A DNA stretch of 42,169 bases from contig NZ_FCNY02000037.1 in assembly GCF_001544575.2 (NCBI RefSeq), positions 1 through 42,169 on the forward strand, written 5' to 3'. Below the pieces are notes generated by a model. The model had not been told where the DNA came from and did not search any database. It saw only the letters and a list, made by a program, of their open reading frames with translations. The stretch comes from Caballeronia cordobensis (lineage in GTDB: Bacteria > Pseudomonadota > Gammaproteobacteria > Burkholderiales > Burkholderiaceae). The position numbers and the translations under genes are program-made. Of the stretch, positions 27,158 to 35,115 are shown piece by piece. Positions within the stretch are counted from its first letter, which is position 1. Each line of letters opens with the position of its first letter.

Positions 27158-27940
27158 CTACGCCAGCAATTCGGGCGCGGCGGGCAAGCGCCAGTCGATC
27201 GGTTCGCGGCCGCATTTCGTCAGATAGTCGTTCGCGAGCGCGAAATGTCCGCAACCGAAGAATCCGCGATACGCCGACAGCGGGGACGGATGCGCCGCCT
27301 CGAGCACGCAATGCGATTTCGCGGTTCCATCGATCAGCGCGCGCTTCGCTTGCGCGTGCGCGCCCCAGAGCATGAACACGAGCCCGTCGTGACGCATCGC
27401 CATTTCGTGGATGAGCGTATCGGTGCATTGCTCCCAGCCGCGCTTCGCATGGCTTCCCGCCTTGTCGCGCTCGACGGTCAGCGACGTGTTGAGCAGCAGC
27501 ACGCCTTGCTTCGCCCACGAATCGAGACAACCGTGCGCGGGCGCGGGAAAGCCCAGGCTCGCGTGAATTTCCTTGAAGATATTGCGCAGCGACGGCGGCG
27601 GGCGCACCGGCGCGGGCACCGAAAACGCGAGTCCGTGCGCTTGCGGCGCGCCTTTGTCCTCGCCGTGATACGGGTCCTGGCCGAGAATCACGACTTTGAC
27701 GTCGGCGGGCTTCGTGAGACGCAGCGCGCGAAAGACATCGGCGGGATAGACCGTTTTGCCGGCGGCGCGCTCGGCATCGACGAATGCGCACAGCGCCGCG
27801 TAATGCGTGCCGCCGATGAACGGCTTCAGATGCTTGCGCCAGTCGGCGGGTAGGGCGTCGAACTGGCTTTCGAGCGTCGGAACGTTCGACGGTGCGCTTG
27901 CGGCTTCGTTATCCGCGAAGAGGGAAGGCTGTCGGCTCAT
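27158..27940 (-). CDS. ung: Uracil-DNA glycosylase, family 1
   Basis: Ung excises uracil from DNA at the start of base-excision repair. The 260-residue protein has the water-activating motif GQDPYH at 87-92 (Asp89) and the DNA-intercalating HPSPLS at 217-222, with LLLNTSLTVE between. The first 20 or so residues are low in conservation. The start is MSRQPSLFAD; the frame is open further upstream, but only inside the CYTH gene. It begins two bases after the CYTH stop and is probably cotranscribed. Confidence 0.97.
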   Translation of the reverse strand: MSRQPSLFADNEAASAPSNVPTLESQFDALPADWRKHLKPFIGGTHYAALCAFVDAERAAGKTVYPADVFRALRLTKPADVKVVILGQDPYHGEDKGAPQAHGLAFSVPAPVRPPPSLRNIFKEIHASLGFPAPAHGCLDSWAKQGVLLLNTSLTVERDKAGSHAKRGWEQCTDTLIHEMAMRHDGLVFMLWGAHAQAKRALIDGTAKSHCVLEAAHPSPLSAYRGFFGCGHFALANDYLTKCGREPIDWRLPAAPELLA

Positions 27941-27942
27941 GC

Positions 27943-28590
27943 TCAGGCGTCGCGTGTCTTGCCGGCGGGCTGCTCGCGCAGCAGATAGCCGCGCTGCGCC
28001 TTGCTCTGATCTTCGGGCGTGAGTTCGGGGAACGCGCCGCGCAGTTCCGCCGCGAGCATCGAGAGCGCGCTCTCTTCGCCCGATTTCAGTTCCAGTTCGA
28101 GTTCGCTGATTTCCGCACGACGCGTCTTGCCGTCGACTTCGGCGGTGATCTCGCCGAGATCCAGCGCCACTTCGATCTGCGAGCCCTCGCGTTCGATATC
28201 CCACACGATGCGGCGAACGTTCGTCTTGAAGAGCGCGATGAGATCCGGCGCGGCGCGTTCCAGCGCGTCGCACGCATCCTCGCTTTCGCAGGCGGCGAGC
28301 AGCGCGTCGATGTCGAGCGCCTCGCCCGCGACCGGCAATTCCCACTCGTGCCTGCTGCTCAGGCCGCCCACCGTCTTGCCGAGCGTCTTGTACGTCTGCA
28401 GCCATTCATCCGGCGTGCGGCGCAGGCGCAGCGCGGCTTTCGCCTTCGCGAGCGCGCAGTCCGGCGTATCGAAATAGACGTTGGCGAGCTCGATCGGCTT
28501 GCCCGCGCCGGTGCGTTCGTCGAAGAAGCGCGCGATGTCGTCGTGCTGCGACGGCGCGAGCGCGAGCTTGAGTTCCCGTTCGATACCCAA
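27943..28590 (-). CDS. CYTH-domain protein (inorganic triphosphatase-like)
   Basis: The 215-residue protein is a single CYTH domain, an acid-lined beta tunnel that hydrolyses inorganic triphosphate or related substrates with divalent metal. The signature ExExK is Glu4, Glu6 and Lys8 in MGIERELKL. Alternating charged strands such as AALRLRRT, LQTYKTLG and IEVALDLGEI with AEISELELELKSG follow. It lacks the CHAD domain of E. coli YgiF. The start codon is TTG; AAAGGA lies seven bases upstream on the minus strand, which supports it. It follows trpC by 21 bases. Confidence 0.85.
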   Translation of the reverse strand: MGIERELKLALAPSQHDDIARFFDERTGAGKPIELANVYFDTPDCALAKAKAALRLRRTPDEWLQTYKTLGKTVGGLSSRHEWELPVAGEALDIDALLAACESEDACDALERAAPDLIALFKTNVRRIVWDIEREGSQIEVALDLGEITAEVDGKTRRAEISELELELKSGEESALSMLAAELRGAFPELTPEDQSKAQRGYLLREQPAGKTRDA

Positions 28591-28611
28591 AATACGGTCC
28601 TTTCGATGAAT

Positions 28612-29397
28612 TCAGAAGAACATGCGCGCAAGCTCGGCGCCCGGATCGTCGGCGCGCATGAACGCCTCGCCGACGAGGAACGAGTGCACGCGCATGGCGC
28701 GCAGCCGGTCGACATCGACACGCGACAGAATGCCCGACTCCGTCACGACGATGCGGTCGTCCGGAACGCTTTCCAGCATGCCGATGGTCGTCTCGATCGT
28801 CGTTTCGAAGGTGCGCAGGTTGCGATTGTTGATGCCGATGAGCGGCGTCTTGAGCGTGAGCGCGTCGCGCAGTTCGTCGGCGTCGTGCACTTCGACCAGC
28901 ACCGCGAGGCCGAGCGAATGCGCATAGGCTTCGAGATCCTGCATTTGCGAGAGTTCGAGCGCGGCAGCGATCAGCAGGATGCAGTCCGCGCCCATCGCGC
29001 GCGCCTCGATGATCTGATACGGATCGATGATGAAGTCCTTGCGCAGCACCGGCAGGCTGCACGCGGCGCGCGCTTCCTCCAGATACGCGACGCTGCCTTT
29101 GAAGAACTGCACGTCGGTGAGCACGGAAAGACAGGCGGCGCCGCCCTTTTCGTACGAACGCGCGATGTCGGCGGGCACGAAATGCTCGCGCAGCACGCCC
29201 TTCGACGGGCTCGCTTTCTTCACTTCCGCGATGACGGCGGCCTGATTGGCCGCATGCTTCGCGCGCAACGCGCCGACGAAATCGCGCAGGTCGCGCGAAC
29301 TGGCTTCGAGCTTCAGCTCTTCGAGCGGCGCGCTTTGCTCCGCGGCCCGAATTTCATCGCGCTTGACCGCGATGATGCGATCCAGAATGTCACTCAT
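28612..29397 (-). CDS. trpC: Indole-3-glycerol-phosphate synthase
   Basis: TrpC closes the indole ring, converting carboxyphenylamino-deoxyribulose phosphate to indole-3-glycerol phosphate. The 261-residue TIM barrel carries AEVKKASPSKG (catalytic Lys), LRKDFIIDPYQI, the later IGINNRNLRTFETTI and VVTESGI with FLVGEAFMRADDPG at the phosphate site. It is a single-function enzyme, not fused to TrpF as in E. coli. It follows trpD by 11 bases in the trpE-G-D-C run. Confidence 0.97.
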   Translation of the reverse strand: MSDILDRIIAVKRDEIRAAEQSAPLEELKLEASSRDLRDFVGALRAKHAANQAAVIAEVKKASPSKGVLREHFVPADIARSYEKGGAACLSVLTDVQFFKGSVAYLEEARAACSLPVLRKDFIIDPYQIIEARAMGADCILLIAAALELSQMQDLEAYAHSLGLAVLVEVHDADELRDALTLKTPLIGINNRNLRTFETTIETTIGMLESVPDDRIVVTESGILSRVDVDRLRAMRVHSFLVGEAFMRADDPGAELARMFF

Positions 29398-29408
29398 GTT
29401 AGCTTCCG

Positions 29409-30440
29409 TTATTTCTTCGCGAATTGCTGCGTGAATTTCACGAGCACGTCGATCTTCTCGCGCGCCGCGCCGCTTTCGATCGCTTCGCGCGCGGCGGCCA
29501 TGCCGGCTTCGATCGTATCGACGACATCCGCGGCATAAAGCGCCGTGCCCGCATTCAATGTGACGATTTCGCGCGCGACGCCCGCCTTGTTGTTCAGCGC
29601 GCCGAGCAGCATGGCCTTTGATTCCTGCGCGTCCTGTACTTTCAGCGTGCGATTCGACACCATCTGCAGGCCGAAGTCCTCGGGGTGAATCTCATACTCC
29701 GTGACTTCACCGTTCTTCAGCTCGCCGACCTTGGTGGCCGCGCCGAGCGAGACTTCGTCCATGCCGTCCTTGCCGTACACGACGAGCACGTGTTTCGCGC
29801 CGAGGCGCTGCATCACGCGCACCTGTATGCCGACCAGATCTTCGTGGAACACGCCCTGAAGCTGATTCGGCGCGCCCGCCGGGTTCGTGAGCGGCCCGAG
29901 GATATTGAAGATGGTGCGCACGCCGAGTTCGCGGCGCACCGGCGCGATGTTCTTCATCGCCGGATGATGATTCGGCGCAAACATGAAGCCCATGCCAGTT
30001 TCGGCAATCGACGCAGCCACTTGTTCCGGTGTCAGATCGATGTTGACGCCGAGCGCTTCGAGCACGTCCGCGCTGCCGGATTTGCTCGACACGCCGCGAT
30101 TGCCGTGCTTCGCGACCTTCGCGCCCGCCGCCGCCGCCACGAACATCGACGCGGTGGAAATGTTGAACGTATGCGAGCCGTCGCCGCCCGTTCCGACGAT
30201 ATCGACGAAATTCGAGTTGTCCTCGACTTCGACATGATTCGCGAACTCGCGCATCACGGTGGCGGCCGCGGCGATCTCGCCGATGGTTTCCTTCTTGACG
30301 CGCAAGCCGGTGATGATCGCGGCGGCCATCACGGGCGACATCTCGCCGCGCATGATCTGGCGCATCAAGTGCAGCATTTCGTCGTGGAAGATTTCGCGAT
30401 GCTCGATCGTGCGCTGCAGCGCTTCCTGTGCGGTGATCAT
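29409..30440 (-). CDS. trpD: Anthranilate phosphoribosyltransferase
   Basis: TrpD joins anthranilate to phosphoribosyl pyrophosphate. The 343-residue protein shows the PRPP-binding GTGGDGSHTFNISTAS near residue 85, the KHGNRGVSSKSGSADVLEALG segment, and the hinge and anthranilate-binding stretch containing FMFAPNHHPAMK. It is not fused to TrpG, unlike the E. coli protein. It starts two bases after the trpG stop, so coupling is likely. Confidence 0.98.
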   Translation of the reverse strand: MITAQEALQRTIEHREIFHDEMLHLMRQIMRGEMSPVMAAAIITGLRVKKETIGEIAAAATVMREFANHVEVEDNSNFVDIVGTGGDGSHTFNISTASMFVAAAAGAKVAKHGNRGVSSKSGSADVLEALGVNIDLTPEQVAASIAETGMGFMFAPNHHPAMKNIAPVRRELGVRTIFNILGPLTNPAGAPNQLQGVFHEDLVGIQVRVMQRLGAKHVLVVYGKDGMDEVSLGAATKVGELKNGEVTEYEIHPEDFGLQMVSNRTLKVQDAQESKAMLLGALNNKAGVAREIVTLNAGTALYAADVVDTIEAGMAAAREAIESGAAREKIDVLVKFTQQFAKK

Positions 30441-30442
30441 GT

Positions 30443-31027
30443 TTACGCTCGCTTTCCGGTCGTGGTGTTCTTGACGAAGTTTTCGAGCAGCGCGTGGCCA
30501 TGCTCGGAAAGAATCGATTCCGGATGGAACTGCACGCCTTCCACTTCCAGTTCACGGTGACGAACACCCATGATTTCACCGTCCGGCGTCCACGCGGACA
30601 CTTCGAGACAGTCAGGCAAAGACTCGCGCTCGATTGCGAGCGAGTGATAGCGCGTGACGTTGAAGTGTTTGGGCAGATCGGAGAACACGCCTTTACAGTC
30701 GGTTTCGATCTGGCTCACCTTGCCGTGCATGATGGTCTGCGCGCGCACGACGCGGCCGCCGAAGGCTTCGCCGATCGCCTGATGGCCGAGGCACACGCCG
30801 AGAATCGGCAGCTTGCCGGAGAACTCGCGCAGCACGTCGAGCGTGATGCCCGCGTGCTGTGGATTGCTCGGTCCGGGCGAAAGACAAATGCGCTCGGGAT
30901 TCAGCTTCGCGATGTCATCGAGCGTGATTTCGTCGTTGCGATACGTGTGCACGTCGCAGCCGAGCTCGCCGAAGTACTGGACCAGGTTGTAGGTGAAGGA
31001 ATCGTAGTTGTCGATCATCAGCAGCAT
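30443..31027 (-). CDS. trpG: Anthranilate synthase glutamine amidotransferase subunit
   Basis: TrpG releases ammonia from glutamine for TrpE. The 194-residue class I amidotransferase has nucleophile Cys79 in LGVCLGHQAIGE, and the His-Glu pair in GVQFHPESIL. LSPGPSNPQHAG is the oxyanion-hole segment. It may also serve 4-aminodeoxychorismate synthase, as in some bacteria, but nothing here tests that. It begins 12 bases after the trpE stop. Confidence 0.97.
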   Translation of the reverse strand: MLLMIDNYDSFTYNLVQYFGELGCDVHTYRNDEITLDDIAKLNPERICLSPGPSNPQHAGITLDVLREFSGKLPILGVCLGHQAIGEAFGGRVVRAQTIMHGKVSQIETDCKGVFSDLPKHFNVTRYHSLAIERESLPDCLEVSAWTPDGEIMGVRHRELEVEGVQFHPESILSEHGHALLENFVKNTTTGKRA

Positions 31028-31039
31028 GGTCTTGTCTCC

Positions 31040-32536
31040 TCAGAAGTCGCTGTCGAGGCCGTCTTGCACTTGCTCGGCGGCGCGCAGCACGGCGCGCGCT
31101 TTATTCTCGGTTTCTTGCCATTCGGATTCCGGCACGGAGTCGGCCACGACGCCCGCCGCTGCCTGAACGTAGAGATTGCCCTTGTGGATGAGGCCGGTGC
31201 GGATCGCGATGGCCAAGTCCATTTCGCCGCTGAACGAGAGATAGCCGACTGCGCCGCCGTACAGTCCGCGCTTGACCGGCTCCAGTTCGTCGATCAGTTC
31301 CATCGCGCGCACCTTCGGCGCGCCGGACAGCGTGCCGGCCGGGAACGTCGCGCGCAGCACGTCGAAGTTGCTCATGCCGTCCTTAAGCTTGCCTTCGACC
31401 GAACTCACGATGTGCTGAACGTGCGAATACTTTTCGATGATCATTTTGTCCGTCACCGAAACCGAACCCGTCTGCGCGATGCGGCCCACGTCGTTGCGCG
31501 CGAGGTCGATCAGCATCACGTGCTCGGCAACTTCCTTCGGATCGTTCAGCAGTTCGGTGGCAAGTTCCGCGTCGCGTTCCGGCGTATTGCCGCGCGGACG
31601 CGTGCCGGCGAGCGGGCGGATCGTCACGATGCGATCTTCGGCGCGCTTTTCCTGCCGCACGAGAATTTCCGGCGATGCGCCGACCACGTGAACGTCGCCG
31701 CCGAAGTTGTAGTAGTACATGTACGGCGACGGATTTAGCGAACGCAGCGCGCGATACAGCGAGAGCGGATTGTCGCGGAACGGCTTGATGAGGCGCTGAC
31801 CGACCTGCACCTGCATTAGCTCGCCGGCGGCAATGTATTCCTTCGCCTTGCGCACGGCGTTCAGATAGTCGTCCTTCTTGAACTCGCGGAACGTCTCGGT
31901 GCGCACGCTCGACGAGGTCACCGGCGGCTGCACCGTCACGCGCAGACGCGCGCGCAGTTCGCGCAGACGATGCTTCGCCTTGGCATATGCTTCGGGTTTC
32001 GTCGGATCGGCGTAGACGATCAGATAGAGCTTGCCCGCGAGATTGTCGATGACCGCGACTTCTTCCGTGAGCAGCAACTGGATATCGGGAAGATTGAGAT
32101 CGTCGGGCGGCGCGGTGTGCGCGAGCTTCTTCTCGATATAGCGCACGGCGTCGTAGCCGAAATAACCGGCGAGACCGCCGCAAAAACGCGGCAGGCCGGG
32201 CCGCGTCGCGACCTTGAAGCGCTTTTGATAGCGCTCGATGAACGCGAGCGGATCGCCTTCGTCCGTTTCGACGACGTTGCCGTCCGTGAGCACCTGCGAC
32301 TTGCCGTTCTGCACGCTGACGATCGTGCGCGCCGGCAAGCCGATGAACGAGTAGCGCCCGAAGCGCTCGCCGCCCACGACGGATTCGAGCAGAAACGAGT
32401 TGGCGCCATTGCGCTCGGTTTGCGCGAGCTTGAGATACAGCGAGAGCGGCGTTTCGAGGTCGGCGAGGGCTTCGGCAATGAGCGGAATGCGGTTGTAGCC
32501 TTCGTTCGCCAGCGATTGGAATTCGAGTTCGGTCAT
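31040..32536 (-). CDS. trpE: Anthranilate synthase component I
   Basis: TrpE makes anthranilate from chorismate with ammonia from TrpG. The 498-residue protein has the tryptophan feedback site region FLLESVVGGERFGRYSFIG (LLES at 49-52), then the chorismate-binding domain with RPLAGTRPRG, DLARNDVGRIAQ, SVEGKLKDG and ATFPAGTLSGAPKVRAME. The start MTELEFQSLANEGYNRIPL is preferred to an upstream in-frame ATG 15 codons before; a gatc-rich but recognisable aaaggat segment lies about seven bases upstream. Expression is probably controlled by the leader described at 32749-32879. Confidence 0.97.
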   Translation of the reverse strand: MTELEFQSLANEGYNRIPLIAEALADLETPLSLYLKLAQTERNGANSFLLESVVGGERFGRYSFIGLPARTIVSVQNGKSQVLTDGNVVETDEGDPLAFIERYQKRFKVATRPGLPRFCGGLAGYFGYDAVRYIEKKLAHTAPPDDLNLPDIQLLLTEEVAVIDNLAGKLYLIVYADPTKPEAYAKAKHRLRELRARLRVTVQPPVTSSSVRTETFREFKKDDYLNAVRKAKEYIAAGELMQVQVGQRLIKPFRDNPLSLYRALRSLNPSPYMYYYNFGGDVHVVGASPEILVRQEKRAEDRIVTIRPLAGTRPRGNTPERDAELATELLNDPKEVAEHVMLIDLARNDVGRIAQTGSVSVTDKMIIEKYSHVQHIVSSVEGKLKDGMSNFDVLRATFPAGTLSGAPKVRAMELIDELEPVKRGLYGGAVGYLSFSGEMDLAIAIRTGLIHKGNLYVQAAAGVVADSVPESEWQETENKARAVLRAAEQVQDGLDSDF

Positions 32537-32748
32537 GTTGCGATCCTTTATCGACACGCGCGTTCTTGGGCGGCGCGGCATCGGGGAGAGCTGGGGACGC
32601 TGCGGTCGGCCGTATCCCGTGATGATCGCACACGAAGGCCTCGCCGCTTCAGATCAGCGGCTGACCTGAGACGGAGCGGCGCACGCACGAGCGAAGCTCG
32701 ACGGGTTGCGATTCGACGGAAACGGCGCAGAGAGATGCGCAGCGAAAC

Positions 32749-32791
32749 AAAAAACGGATGCTGAAGCGCGATCGGAAGATGGCTTCAGCGC
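32749..32791 (-). terminator. Putative trp attenuator terminator hairpin
   Basis: On the minus strand GCTGAAGC (32782-32789) pairs perfectly with GCTTCAGC (32760-32767), followed after five bases by six T residues (32754-32749). It lies downstream of a Trp-rich leader peptide and over 200 bases before trpE. A competing hairpin at 32788-32810 (GCGC-ACCTC / GAGGT-ta-GCGC read on the plus strand) shares two bases with the terminator arm and could be the antiterminator or pause structure. Confidence 0.6.
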
Positions 32792-32804
32792 ACCTCGGGC
32801 GAGG

Positions 32805-32879
32805 TTAGCGCGACCAGCGACGCCAGGGCCAGGCTCCCCGGTCGATGCTGCTCAGACTCCGTTTTCTGTTGAGAAACAT
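32805..32879 (-). CDS. trpL: Putative trp leader peptide
   Basis: A 24-codon reading frame runs from ATG at 32877-32879 to TAA at 32805-32807. It starts MFLNRKRSLSS and ends GAWPWRRWSR, so three of the last eight codons are TGG. This clustering just before a terminator-like hairpin, and upstream of trpE, is the classic layout of a ribosome-mediated attenuator. I see no strong Shine-Dalgarno site before the ATG, which lies 10 bases after the gph stop; translation could be coupled to gph. The start codon is less certain than the Trp cluster. The rest of the 353-base gap to trpE (32537-32748) shows no further gene. Confidence 0.65.
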   Translation of the reverse strand: MFLNRKRSLSSIDRGAWPWRRWSR

Positions 32880-32889
32880 GTGAATGGAC

Positions 32890-33630
32890 TTATTCAGTCA
32901 GTGTGGTGTCCGGCGGCGCCAATGTGGCGGCAATCGCCAGTGCTGCAGTGCGCAGCGAGGAAACTATACCATCGGATTTCACCGACTGTACAGGCTTCCC
33001 ATGGTTGTAACCGTACGGAACCGTCAAGGTTGCGAGTCCTGCCGCACGCCCCGCGAGCGCATCGTTCTCCGAATCGCCGACCGCCACCGTTTCGCGCGGC
33101 AATACGTCCAGCCGTTCGCATGCGGTGAGCATGGGCAGCGGATCGGGCTTCTTCGCGGGAAGGGAGTCGCCGCCCAGAATCACCTTGAAGAAATCCGCGA
33201 TGCCGAAGTGCGCGAGCAACTCCACGGCGAACCGATGCGGCTTGTTGGTCACGCACGCAAGCGCGATGCCGCTTTCGCGCATCGCGACGAGGCCTTCCTT
33301 TACTTCGGGAAAGAGCGCCGAATGCTTGCCGTTGACCTTCGCGTATTCGCTCTGATAGATAGCGAGCGCGTCGTCGAACTGCGCCGCCGCCTGCGACGGC
33401 GACAGGCGCACCGCCAGCACGCTGCGAATCAGATTTTCCGAGCCCTTGCCGACATAGTCCGTGACTTCTTCGCGCGTGACGTGCTGTTCGATGCCGATGC
33501 GCGCGAGCATGGCGTTCAGCGCGGCGACGAAATCGTCCGCGGTATCGACCATGGTGCCGTCGAGATCGATGATCGCCGCGCGGATCGGACGGTTGACGAA
33601 CGGCGGCTGCGCCGCTGCGATCTCGCTCAT
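32890..33630 (-). CDS. gph: Phosphoglycolate phosphatase
   Basis: Gph hydrolyses 2-phosphoglycolate, which arises in repair of oxidised DNA ends or from oxygenase side reactions. The 246-residue HAD-fold protein has motif I DLDGTMVDT with nucleophile Asp22 and acid/base Asp24, a helical cap (about 35-100), motif II VTNKP, the motif III Lys in PAKKPDPLP and motif IV VGDSENDALAGRAAG. Its ATG overlaps the rpe stop (ATGA). The rpe-gph-trpE order is one I recognise in Burkholderia. Confidence 0.93.
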   Translation of the reverse strand: MSEIAAAQPPFVNRPIRAAIIDLDGTMVDTADDFVAALNAMLARIGIEQHVTREEVTDYVGKGSENLIRSVLAVRLSPSQAAAQFDDALAIYQSEYAKVNGKHSALFPEVKEGLVAMRESGIALACVTNKPHRFAVELLAHFGIADFFKVILGGDSLPAKKPDPLPMLTACERLDVLPRETVAVGDSENDALAGRAAGLATLTVPYGYNHGKPVQSVKSDGIVSSLRTAALAIAATLAPPDTTLTE

Positions 33631-34322
33631 GCTTTCGCTCCCGATTCGGCTTTCGCCAGTTCCGCGCGCATCGCGTCGATAACCTGCTTGTAGTCAGGCT
33701 TCCCGAAAATGGCCGAGCCGGCGACGAACGAGTCGGCGCCGGCCGCCGCGATTTCCGCGATGTTGTCGACCTTCACGCCGCCGTCGACTTCGAGATGGAT
33801 CTCGCGGCCCGTGCGATCGCGATACGCGTTGATGCGCGCACGCGCCTCGCGCAGCTTGTTGAGCGCTTCGGGAATGAACGACTGTCCGCCGAAACCCGGG
33901 TTGACCGACATGATCAGCACGAGATCGACCTTGTCCATCACGTGATCCAGATAATTGAGCGGCGTCGCGGGATTGAACACCAGCCCCGCCTTGCAGCCGT
34001 GATCGCGGATCAGCGACAGCGTGCGGTCGATGTGATCCGACCCTTCCGGATGAAAACTGATCACATTGGCGCCGGCTTTCGCGAAATCGGGCACGATGCG
34101 GTCAACCGGACGCACCATCAGATGCACGTCGATGGGAACGTCGACGTGCGGGCGGATGGCCTCGCACACCATCGGGCCGATCGTGAGATTCGGCACGTAG
34201 TGGTTGTCCATGACGTCGAAGTGGATCCAGTCGGCGCCAGCGGCGACGACGTTGCGGACTTCCTCGCCAAGGCGGGAGAAATCGGCGGACAGGATGCTGG
34301 GAGCGATGTGGAATTGCGCCAT
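33627..34322 (-). CDS. rpe: Ribulose-phosphate 3-epimerase
   Basis: Rpe interconverts ribulose 5-phosphate and xylulose 5-phosphate in the pentose phosphate pathway. The 231-residue TIM barrel shows IAPSILSADFSRLGEEV, the metal-ligand segments HFDVMDNHYVPNLTIGP and ISFHPEG, VLIMSVNPGFGGQSFIPE, and LEVDGGVKVDNI at the catalytic Asp and phosphate site. It is the first gene of the minus-strand run reaching to ung and is divergent from apaG. Confidence 0.97.
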   Translation of the reverse strand: MAQFHIAPSILSADFSRLGEEVRNVVAAGADWIHFDVMDNHYVPNLTIGPMVCEAIRPHVDVPIDVHLMVRPVDRIVPDFAKAGANVISFHPEGSDHIDRTLSLIRDHGCKAGLVFNPATPLNYLDHVMDKVDLVLIMSVNPGFGGQSFIPEALNKLREARARINAYRDRTGREIHLEVDGGVKVDNIAEIAAAGADSFVAGSAIFGKPDYKQVIDAMRAELAKAESGAKA

Positions 34323-34535
34323 GGACGTATGCGGGTAGCGGCCTAAAGCCGTGATTTTAACCCGCGTTTTTACATCGGGTCGCTCGTCCGAACGGCCAAC
34401 GGGCGCGCGCGGATGTGGCGTCCGGCCGCCAAGCGTGTTGCGGGCGCGGCCTGCATCAAGCAGAATGCCAGACGAAATAGCGGCGCGCCCGCGTCAGCCG
34501 GCGCAGCGGCCAATCGAATGGGAATTGGAACAACG

Positions 34536-34910
34536 ATGAGCCAGTACGAATTCAGCGTTTCCGTGGAGACGCGGTATTTGCCGGAACAGTCCGACCCGGA
34601 TAGCCGCCAGTATGCGTTCGCCTACACGCTGACGATTCGCAACACCGGCCAGGTCGCGGCGCAACTGATTTCGCGGCACTGGATCATCACCGACAGCAAC
34701 AATCACGTGCAGGACGTGAAGGGGCTCGGCGTTGTCGGACATCAGCCGCTCTTGCCGCCGGGCGAGCAGTTCGAATACACGAGCTGGGCCGTGATCGCGA
34801 CGCCGGTCGGCACGATGCGCGGCGAGTATTTCTGCGTGGCGGAAGATGGCGAGCGCTTCGAAGCGCCCATAGCGGAATTTGCATTGCATATGCCGCGCAC
34901 GCTCCACTGA
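34536..34910 (+). CDS. apaG: Co2+/Mg2+ efflux-associated protein ApaG
   Basis: The 124-residue protein is a single ApaG domain, an immunoglobulin-like fold linked in enterobacteria to cobalt and magnesium sensitivity. Characteristic segments are VSVETRYLPEQSDPDSRQYAFAYT, RHWIITDSNN, VKGLGVVGHQPLLPPGEQFEYTSW and PVGTMRGEYFCV. The start MSQYEFSVSVETRYLP is the family start. Its molecular role is not settled. It precedes mltA on the same strand with the small opposite-strand gene in the gap. Confidence 0.94.
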   Translation: MSQYEFSVSVETRYLPEQSDPDSRQYAFAYTLTIRNTGQVAAQLISRHWIITDSNNHVQDVKGLGVVGHQPLLPPGEQFEYTSWAVIATPVGTMRGEYFCVAEDGERFEAPIAEFALHMPRTLH

Positions 34911-34937
34911 GCGAAGACCCGCGGCACGCGGCGCAAC

Positions 34938-35087
34938 TCAGCGCCGATTGGCTGGATCGTTCGAGCGGTTTTGGTTTTTCTTCTTGCCCGATGCCGTCCA
35001 CACGACGATGAAAATCAGCAAGGCGAGCGCCACGAGCGACTCGAGCGCAAAAATAAGCATTGGATATTCGTCGAACAGATCAGACAT
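34938..35087 (-). CDS. 49-residue single-pass membrane protein
   Basis: The frame reads ATG at 35085-35087 to TGA at 34938-34940. The protein is MSDLFDEYPM, then a hydrophobic helix (about 11-31, LIFALESLVALALLIFIVVW), then a basic, hydrophilic tail KKKNQNRSNDPANRR. The positive-inside rule suggests a cytoplasmic C-terminus. It is on the strand opposite to apaG and mltA, filling most of their gap. I believe similar small ORFs occur near mltA in other Burkholderiaceae, but cannot verify. Function is unknown. Confidence 0.6.
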   Translation of the reverse strand: MSDLFDEYPMLIFALESLVALALLIFIVVWTASGKKKNQNRSNDPANRR

Positions 35088-35115
35088 GGCGGTTCCCATC
35101 AAGAACGAGCATTGT

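Noticed and set aside
32963..32992. Promoter for trpE inside the end of gph (TGTACA-18-TATAGT on the minus strand)
   Set aside because: Both boxes deviate from consensus and lie in coding sequence; too weak to list as a feature.
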